Shown here one piece after another: positions 58,538 to 64,000 of a stretch of 64,000 nucleotides of DNA; positions within the stretch are counted from its first letter, which is position 1; the number at the start of each line of letters is the position of its first letter. The translations under genes were made by a program, and so were the position numbers. The notes below the pieces were generated by a model. That model was not told the DNA's origin. It did no database searches and saw nothing but the letters and a program-made list of their open reading frames with translations. The stretch covers positions 128,875,499 through 128,939,498 of the forward strand of contig CM050446.2 of NCBI GenBank assembly GCA_027563935.2. The letters are read 5' to 3'. This DNA is from Costus lasius. Taxonomy: Eukaryota; Streptophyta; Magnoliopsida; Zingiberales; Costaceae.

Positions 58538-59308
58538 TCATCCGGGGATATGTTTTATCATTTTTATTCCCTTACTGGCTAAAGCATCTATGACAGATGA
58601 GATGTATAGCTTATATCCAGTATTGGAGTTGTTTGTTAATTTTCCCAAAAATCCTAATCCTATCAGAAGATTAGAATCTCCAGAAAAGTCCTCGTATCCA
58701 CGTGTTTGGATACCAATTTCTAATTCTCCTAAGTCTTTAATACTTATGAGAAAGTCTGGGGCGCAATAAAAGATACCCTTATTTTCTGTCATATCTACTT
58801 CCATACAAGCAATAATTGCTTTCCTTGCATTAGATTTCCATCTCTTATCAAGGATTACAATTAGTACTTTTGTTCCTAGCTTCTTACGTGCTAGTCCTTT
58901 TACTGAAACAACAATCATCCCTATATGGGTTAATGTTTTTCCAGATAATTTTAATTTATTTAAAGAATCTCTTGAAATAATCTTAAGATTCCGTGGTTCT
59001 GTTGTGACAGAAAGATGTTCTTCACGAGTTATTCTTAGAAGTTGGGTTCTAAGATTTAAAGGTCCTGTCCTGTAAAGGAGTTGAGGACGTAAAATTTGTA
59101 ATCTATTATTTTGATAAGCCTCAAATTGTTGATCTATATCAACAACTTCTTCTAAGACTTGTGCTGGAATCCCTTGTCCGTCAAAAATCCTATTTAGGAG
59201 ATTTGGGATGGGATTACTAATTGATAACCTTTCATTTTGGTTATTTTCTCTCACTGTTGTAGTACCAGTCAGAGTATTAGACGTTCCTGTAAAGGGTCTT
59301 GTACTCAT
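58538..59308 (-). pseudogene. ORF3 N-terminus: viral movement protein domain
   Basis: The ATG at 59308 overlaps the ORF2 stop as ATGA, the arrangement used in badnaviruses for leaky scanning. About 256 codons are open. The first 100 are variable. The 30K-type movement domain then follows with LIVILDKRWKSNA, KAIIACMEVDM, IFYCAPDFLIS, GIQTRGYEDF and LGKLTNNSNTGY, in the order found in badnavirus-like ORF3. The product would line plasmodesmata for cell-to-cell spread. A frameshift puts a TGA at 58540-58538 right after the domain, so the polyprotein is cut there. Confidence 0.85.
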
Positions 59309-59861
59309 GTCCAAACAAACTGAGTACTTCTAGGCTGTCTTCTAGACGTCATAGTTTGGGACGTACTTTGAACTGTTCCTGATTGATGTGAAGCAGACAG
59401 TTGTAAAACTCTATGGAGTTGTCCAGTCAGCTCCTGGATTGAACTTTGATATTGTTGTGTTTGTAAAACCAACAAATTTTCTAAGCGTTGAATTATTTCA
59501 TATTGCTTAAAAATTACGTCAGAAGAGAGTTTGGTGCTCTCATGCTGATGTCCTATTAACTCACTTATTATCGTTATTTTAGACAAAAGTAAGTCCACTT
59601 TTATATTTAATCGCATAAGATATGCAAATAAAAAATTATTTTGTCTAACAAATCTCTTGTCCGATGCTCCTTGCGGATCATCAGAAATCATCCCTAGAGG
59701 ATTATCTAAATAATTACTAGTTTCAACTAGTGCTTTTGATAATCCTGATCATAGTCTATAAGCCTAGACATCCTGGGTTCTTCTTGAGAAGTTTCTTGAG
59801 GAGTAAGGTTGACCATTCTAGTTTTAGGTAACCTTGGGTCTTGTGAAGTTGGATCTACCAT
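59305..59861 (-). pseudogene. Viral ORF2, one frameshift
   Basis: Its ATG at 59861 overlaps the end of ORF1 (ATGGTAG), and its TGA overlaps the ORF3 start. The first 45 codons (MVDPTSQDPRLPKTR...) run into a stop because of a 1-nt shift near 59740. The remainder is open to 59305, including the 128-codon stretch from 59691. The middle is helical (SELIGHQHESTKLSSD; EIIQRLENLLVLQTQQ), and the end is rich in S, Q, T and R. In the group, ORF2 proteins are small nucleic-acid-binding or virion-associated proteins. Size and position fit; there is no sequence-level proof. Confidence 0.7.
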
Positions 59862-60337
59862 TCTTCAGAATTTTTCTGTAATCTTTCCAGCAGAGCAGCT
59901 GTTTTTGTTGTTTGATAGTCAAATATCTTTGACTGTCGTTGGAGATTATCTAATATTTCTTTCAGCTCTGCTGTGAGCTGTTTTTGTAGTAATAAAGATC
60001 TTTCGATCTCTTTTACCATTGTAATCAGATATGTATACTGATTTTTAATATATTCTTGATTTTCATGAATATTTCTTAACAAAATATTTTTTGTTAACAT
60101 TTCTGTATGTACTGTTTTCCATAACTCAGTACATACATGATTAAATTCTCTAAGGCTTTCGGCCTGAGAGATTTGTAAATCAATTATGGTATTCAACTGA
60201 GCGTTCTCAGTATGTAATTGATGAGAATATCTACCATTTTCTTTTGGAAAATAGCATTTATGTTTTGTTGCTTGGGAATTACCTTGTATTTCCCAATAAT
60301 GTTGTGTTAATTTTAAAGATAGATAATTAATATCCAT
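59855..60337 (-). CDS. Viral ORF1, intact 160 codons
   Basis: First ORF after the leader, starting MDINYLSLKLTQHYWEIQ and ending LQKNSEEW at TAG 59857-59855. The last 110 residues are strongly helical with heptad-spaced leucines and isoleucines (for example ERSLLLQKQLTAELKEILDN), so a coiled coil is likely. ORF1 proteins of badnavirus-like viruses are of similar size and associate with virions; the function here is inferred from position. It is fully open despite the decay of ORF3. Expression is unlikely unless host transcription reads through. Confidence 0.75.
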   Translation of the reverse strand: MDINYLSLKLTQHYWEIQGNSQATKHKCYFPKENGRYSHQLHTENAQLNTIIDLQISQAESLREFNHVCTELWKTVHTEMLTKNILLRNIHENQEYIKNQYTYLITMVKEIERSLLLQKQLTAELKEILDNLQRQSKIFDYQTTKTAALLERLQKNSEEW

Positions 60338-60988
60338 CTTCTACTTCTTATTAGGCTTCTTTCGTCCTAATAAGGTGATTGTCATTCTTAAATTTTTTAC
60401 CGTAAGATATGTTCTTATGGTTATTTTATGCTTAAAAGCATAATTTTTGTTAAAGTCTTTCGGCTTTGGTGGATAAATTCTTTTCATGGCTTCTATGTGT
60501 ATAAATACACCCTACTTAAACAAATATCAGATATGTTTCAGATCTACTAGGTACTAACACATACGCATATGGACCTTTGTTGTATTGTGTAAAGAACATC
60601 AACAAAAGGAGTAGTAATATGTCTTAACCATAGATTCCTGGACATTATTATGCTTTAGTTTTCCTCTAGTATCAACCGCTTTACCATCTTCCTGTAGTAT
60701 CAAAACTAGCATCATGTCATGGTCGTTAGCAAGTTCTAGTCCCTGGCGACTCATCTGGTCTTCGGACAATTTCTTGCCAAGCCATTAACCCTTTAGGAAG
60801 TTTAGATACTACAGGCATGGTGACTTAGGCAGTCCCGGCTTCTCTAGATTTGTATAAAAAACCAAGCATAATACGTCCTATCTGAACTAAGACATATACT
60901 ACATCTGCTTTCGATGAGTTCTTTACACCAACAGAGGTTTATTCCATATTATATGTGCGTTCCCGTTCGATCTAATAGAACCATAAAC
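60338..60988 (-). other. Viral leader between primer site and ORF1
   Basis: About 650 nt without a long ORF but with several short ATG frames, as in caulimovirid pregenomic leaders, where ribosomes shunt past a large hairpin. Complementary pieces around ccttattagg/cctaataagg lie near 60352 and 60370. Confidence 0.6.
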
Positions 60989-61001
60989 GGCTCTGATACC
61001 A
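60989..61001 (-). other. Primer-binding site (tRNA-Met) of the pararetrovirus
   Basis: The minus strand reads tggtatcagagcc, a full match to the plant initiator tRNA-Met site used by caulimovirids to prime minus-strand DNA. It fixes the orientation and the conventional nucleotide 1 of the viral genome. Confidence 0.93.
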
Positions 61002-61030
61002 AAAAGAAGGGGGGGGGGGTATTTTCTTTG
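60999..61030 (-). repeat. Primer-site-adjacent block duplicated at 58021-58073
   Basis: accaaaaagaag, a G-run and tattttctttg, directly beside the primer site. The other copy is at the inner end of the provirus. Confidence 0.8.
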
Positions 61031-61472
61031 GAAAAATACTTAAAAAGAGGTGCTAACTATATTTATAGATCATAAAAAACGTACAAGAAGAACTTACAAG
61101 AAACACGGAAGAACAAGAGTACACAACTCCTCGCTGCAGGCTGAGGGCAGATGATCCCCTTAGCTAACACACTGGCTCTCCTTATATAGACAAGAGGAGG
61201 AGAGTTTTCTTACAAGCTAAGCATCAATAATTGATGCCAGTACAGACATATCCTTCCAGAAAAGAAAGGGGTACATGACTTTTCACAAAAGTAAAATGAC
61301 TCTTCGAAAAAGAAATGGTTACATGACTCTTAAAACAGTAGATGACCTTTCAACAAAGGAAAAGATATATGACTCTTGAGGAAAGAGCCTGACCCTTCAG
61401 AAAGATTCTTTTTTGTGTGGGGACCGCCTTGCAGATGAGCCGGCATCGCATCCCTTTTAACACCAGAGTCTT
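61031..61472 (-). other. Viral intergenic region upstream of the primer site
   Basis: Non-coding; holds the TATA box. Short A/T-rich phrases with catgactctt/catgactttt recur between 61275 and 61375, which may be promoter elements or decay. Confidence 0.6.
61182..61189 (-). promoter_or_regulatory. Likely pregenomic RNA promoter TATA box
   Basis: The minus strand reads tctatataagg about 185 nt upstream of the primer site and downstream of the last ORF. Caulimovirid pregenomic promoters have a TATATAA box in this position. Transcription would start near 61155. Confidence 0.65.
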
Positions 61473-61829
61473 CTAATCATCATCTTGGAGTTCTGCCAAG
61501 ATGTCGTCTCCATCGTCCATCGGATGGCCCAGTCGTCCGTAATCTTTGTATTCTTTTATCAAAGAAGATTCTCCTTTGATATTTTTGAAATGCTCATATT
61601 GTCCTGGATGGGACACATAATGAGATGGAAATGGAACAAACGTACACTCATGTTCATCGTCCACATAGATTTTTATCGTTTTATCTTCTGTAAATAGATA
61701 AGACTGATAAAATGTGAGTGTTTCTTCTGTCATGGCATAGTTTCGCCATAGTTGTATCTGTTGTTCCACAGGGTTGTCTTGTGTTTTGAGAACCTCATGC
61801 TGGAAAGATTGGGTCCAGAAATCCGGCAT
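61473..61829 (-). CDS. Viral ORF downstream of RNase H, 118 codons, unknown
   Basis: Starts MPDFWTQSFQHEVLKTQ 6 nt after the stop of the preceding ORF and ends with an acidic tail (MDDGDDILAELQDDD). It is fully open. It is rich in aromatic and acidic residues and has no domain that I recognise. The tight spacing suggests one transcript with the 338-codon ORF, or the two may once have been one frame. I know of no counterpart with this size and place in classic badnaviruses. Confidence 0.6.
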   Translation of the reverse strand: MPDFWTQSFQHEVLKTQDNPVEQQIQLWRNYAMTEETLTFYQSYLFTEDKTIKIYVDDEHECTFVPFPSHYVSHPGQYEHFKNIKGESSLIKEYKDYGRLGHPMDDGDDILAELQDDD

Positions 61830-61835
61830 ATATTC

Positions 61836-62852
61836 TTATTGGATTTTAATAAGCACCTGATGCTTGGCGTCGCTTGGGTAACCAAGATACCATGGGGGAC
61901 AAGAGCTTATATTTAGATCTAAGTACCCTTTGAACATGTGGTACTTATACATGTGTTTGATGCAATAAAGAAATCTCCATGGAAACTGGGCTAATTTCTC
62001 TAAGTGGAGAGCATGGACTACTAGCCTATCTAATAGCCCATAGTTGAATAGGTCCAACAAAGAAACCTGTGTATCCATAATGACACAATCTTGCCATTGG
62101 GTCAGATCAATGGCTGCTTTAATAATTGTGAAACCAGAGCGACAGTAGCAATGTGGCTCTTCTTCATGAGCTGATTCCCGAGATAAAGAAATCATAGTCA
62201 TATGAAGCCCTGGAGGCTTTGTAATCTTGTTTAAGGCCATCTGTTGTAAATAACTGACAACCTTTACAAACTTCTGATGTTGTTTTCGTTTGACAAGTTC
62301 ATAAACTTGTTGTTGTGCAGGATAGATCTGTGGGGGAATTTTTGCTTTAGATTGAGCCCACTGAGATTCCATTTCCTGGTTCCAAGTTGTGCTTAACAAC
62401 ACTACTTTCTTTTCAAGCTCTATCTTTTCAGCTTGTAAATATGAGATTTTGCTTTGCAAACTACTCAGTTCTTTTTCCAATGAGGAAATCTTAAACTCTT
62501 TGGCAATATAGGCCTCTAGAGTCTGTGGTTCCAACTTCACTTGTGGTGGAGCTGGTGGTGTTGGTAGGGTTTTCATATACCTTATGGCCTGGAGGTGCCC
62601 TGCTGAGGTATTCATTGCTGTCAGAAATCCAGCATTGTGATGATCCTTCCATAAAAGATCTAGGATCGTCCTGTCATGCCCGGTCAAGGCTGTATAATGT
62701 TTAGGAGTTCTGAATAAAAACATGGGTGTTTTTTCAGCTCCTTCTTTTACTGTTTGAGCATAGGTGACTTCATCTGTCACCATGGGCTGAGGACCTTGAG
62801 CAACTTTCTTTGCTTTGTTCACTTGCTTCGAAGAAGATCCTTGGGTCGCCAT
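61836..62852 (-). CDS. Viral ORF downstream of RNase H, 338 codons, unknown (ORF4 position)
   Basis: It begins MATQGSSSKQVNKAKK 88 nt after the ORF3 stop and is fully open. Features: a basic, serine/lysine start; a segment TPKHYTALTGHDRTILDLLW (about residues 48-67); a proline stretch TPPAPP; a coiled-coil-like region with LEKELSSLQSKISYLQAEK (about 125-150); and a C-terminal half with cysteine/histidine pairs (PHCYCRSG; FLYCIKHMYKYH). Tungro-type viruses have an ORF4 here of similar size, and other genera a translation transactivator; I cannot assign it to either. Being intact in an otherwise broken provirus is notable. Confidence 0.65.
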   Translation of the reverse strand: MATQGSSSKQVNKAKKVAQGPQPMVTDEVTYAQTVKEGAEKTPMFLFRTPKHYTALTGHDRTILDLLWKDHHNAGFLTAMNTSAGHLQAIRYMKTLPTPPAPPQVKLEPQTLEAYIAKEFKISSLEKELSSLQSKISYLQAEKIELEKKVVLLSTTWNQEMESQWAQSKAKIPPQIYPAQQQVYELVKRKQHQKFVKVVSYLQQMALNKITKPPGLHMTMISLSRESAHEEEPHCYCRSGFTIIKAAIDLTQWQDCVIMDTQVSLLDLFNYGLLDRLVVHALHLEKLAQFPWRFLYCIKHMYKYHMFKGYLDLNISSCPPWYLGYPSDAKHQVLIKIQ

Positions 62853-62940
62853 TTGCTACACAAACATGTAGGTGTCAAAGTGTTTCTTCATAACCTTATA
62901 GGTTATCATATATAGCCAAAAAGGCCAATTATTCTGGCCT

Positions 62941-63330
62941 TTATAAAAGGCGTGATAATATGTCAGATATGACATTATTCTTTCCTCTGATATGCTCAAA
63001 GGTAATTCTATATGCATTGTTAATACAATGATCTATAAATGAGAGCCACCTCTTTTGAGAGATACGCTTTTCATTTTTCGTATTGAAGAACTTGACGATT
63101 GCTTCGCAATCAGTTCTTATTAATATTTCTTTTTTGTTTAAAAGAAATAGTCTAAAAGCATCTAGGCCGTAACAAACAGCTAAGAGCTCTTGATCAATAC
63201 TACTTGTGACACTTTTCTCCCGAAATTTTCCAGAAGCATATCTACAGATTTCTTCTATTTCTATAGAATATTTATGGGGTTTTCGGAGGAGAATAGCTCC
63301 TCATCCGTGTTCACACCCATCTGTTTGGAC
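62941..63330 (-). pseudogene. Viral RNase H domain, end of ORF3, with nonsense mutation
   Basis: The first catalytic Asp is in VQTDGCEHG (about 63325). Directly after it is a TGA at 63303-63301 where this family has a Trp codon. The frame then stays open to TAA 62943-62941, with the acidic residues of DQELLAV, RTDCEAIV and SDILSR in place. RNase H removes RNA during reverse transcription. Except for the stop, the domain is complete; it ends the polyprotein as in other caulimovirids. Confidence 0.9.
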
Positions 63331-64000
63331 AATAAGGTAGTCACTGTCCAGTGGTAATTTAAGCAAAGGTAGTGTTTCTACCAATTGCCTAATTTTATCT
63401 ATTTGTTTATAGTCTTCAGTGTTAAATTTCTTAACACCGGTAAGACTTAATTTTGAGTAGAGGGGTCCACTCAGTTTGTGTAGATCCTTTAAAAAAGGTC
63501 TAGCATAATTTACTAAGCCCAAGAACTGTTGGAGACTCTTGGTATCTGTTACCTCAAAGGTTTTTATTTTAGAAGCAATATGAGGTTGGAGTTTTATGAC
63601 TCCATTCCCAATTTCTACTCCTAAATAATCAATGTTTTTTTTTATAAAATTGTGATTTTTGTCCTGAGACAATAATCCCATTTGTATAGAATTTTTGTAA
63701 TACAAGTTTTAAATGACTTGTATGTTCTTTTTCTGATTTGCTATGTACTAGAATATCGTCTATGTACACGCAAACAAATTCTTGATAAGGCTTAAATACC
63801 TCATCCATTTTTCTCTTAAATACTGCAGGTGCAGTTTTTAGCCCAAATGGCATGACAAGCCACTCGAAGCTTCCTAATGGACATGTAAATGCTGTCCATG
63901 GTATTGATTCTTCTGCCATTCTGATTTGCCAGAAACCAGATTTGCAGTCAAATTTTGAGAAGAACATGCTTCCCTGTATAGAGTTTATTAACTCTGTTTT
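63331..64000 (-). pseudogene. Viral reverse transcriptase, partial at window edge, frameshifted
   Basis: From the edge the frame reads FSKFDCKSGFWQIRMAEES (first catalytic Asp), then WLVMPFGLKTAPAVF and VYIDDILVHS (catalytic Asp pair) down to about 63650. In a run of eight T/A near 63637 one base is gained or lost, and the thumb and connection region (NIDYLGVEIG; LQQFLGLVNYARPFLKDL) continues in another frame to 63301. The sequence belongs to the caulimovirid RT type, distinct from the copia RT at 6 kb. The protease and coat-protein part must lie beyond 64000 if it is present. Confidence 0.92.

Larger units (their letters stand above)
58021..64000 (-). mobile_element. Endogenous pararetrovirus (Caulimoviridae, badnavirus/tungrovirus-like), circularly permuted
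   Basis: Six ORFs plus an intergenic region on the minus strand are laid out like a caulimovirid genome opened within ORF3. From the right edge: reverse transcriptase and RNase H (end of ORF3), a 338-codon ORF, a 118-codon ORF, promoter, Met-tRNA primer site, leader, ORF1, ORF2, and the movement-protein start of ORF3. No LTRs and no integrase are seen, as expected for a virus integrated by chance. ORF1 and the two ORFs after RNase H are still open. ORF3 is broken in several places, including a stop in RNase H, and the coat-protein/protease part is absent from the window. It cannot make virus. The extra ORFs after RNase H recall rice tungro bacilliform virus and related endogenous groups; genus not determined. 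Confidence 0.9.

Overview
This is a stretch of nuclear DNA from a flowering plant. It is dominated by layered repeats and carries no clearly intact host gene. Three kinds of sequence point to a plant: Ty1/copia and other LTR elements with initiator-tRNA-Met primer sites, several hAT-type MITEs with 8-bp target duplications, and a 3.2-kb plastid ycf2 fragment. The donor plastome had ycf2, which grasses have lost, so a grass is unlikely. The species cannot be named from the window. One 100-N assembly gap lies at 17010-17109.

Layout. 1-1320: a dispersed repeat with a hairpin-forming minisatellite (second copy 34855-36150, fragment 17300-17775). 2020-8334: a complete but broken Ty1/copia element (TSD gattg, LTRs about 98% identical) that appears to have a spliced gag start inside its LTR. 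9967-12820: a non-coding LTR element on the minus strand (TSD actat) with 1.1-kb LTRs and only 0.66 kb inside. 13976-16272: a fold-back of a 21-bp minisatellite in both orientations, with a 125-bp piece of pararetroviral movement-protein gene at its centre. 17350-17728: a hAT MITE inside the dispersed repeat; the empty site is also present in this window. 21.2-24.7 kb: a tandem array with roughly 1.25-kb units. 24.7-33 kb: LTR-like sequence, a gypsy-type LTR insertion (27375-30556), then tandem duplications of its flank and LTR end. 36.5-37.9 kb: a trinucleotide-rich tract.

Host-gene traces, all on the minus strand: five exons of a SET-domain gene of the ATXR3/SDG2 type (41250-46204), with introns kept but a stop and frameshifts; two well-spliced exon-like blocks of unknown identity (38483-38607, 40820-40907); and coding-like blocks near 20 kb. 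A GC-rich patch lies at 46.7-47.3 kb.

Right end. 53089-56775 is a nuclear plastid insertion of ycf2, itself split by a hAT MITE with a perfect TSD. A 1.15-kb C/T-only-like tract (56870-58020) follows. From 58021 to the right edge is an endogenous pararetrovirus (Caulimoviridae) on the minus strand. In viral order it reads RT, RNase H, two further ORFs (338 and 118 codons), a promoter/leader region with a tRNA-Met primer site, ORF1, ORF2, and ORF3 starting with a movement protein. This is a circularly permuted genome. ORF1 and the two ORFs after RNase H are open; ORF2, ORF3 and the RT/RNase H region are broken. Its inner end carries a second copy of the block next to the primer site. The provirus and the captured movement-protein fragment at 14.7 kb are the most interesting content.
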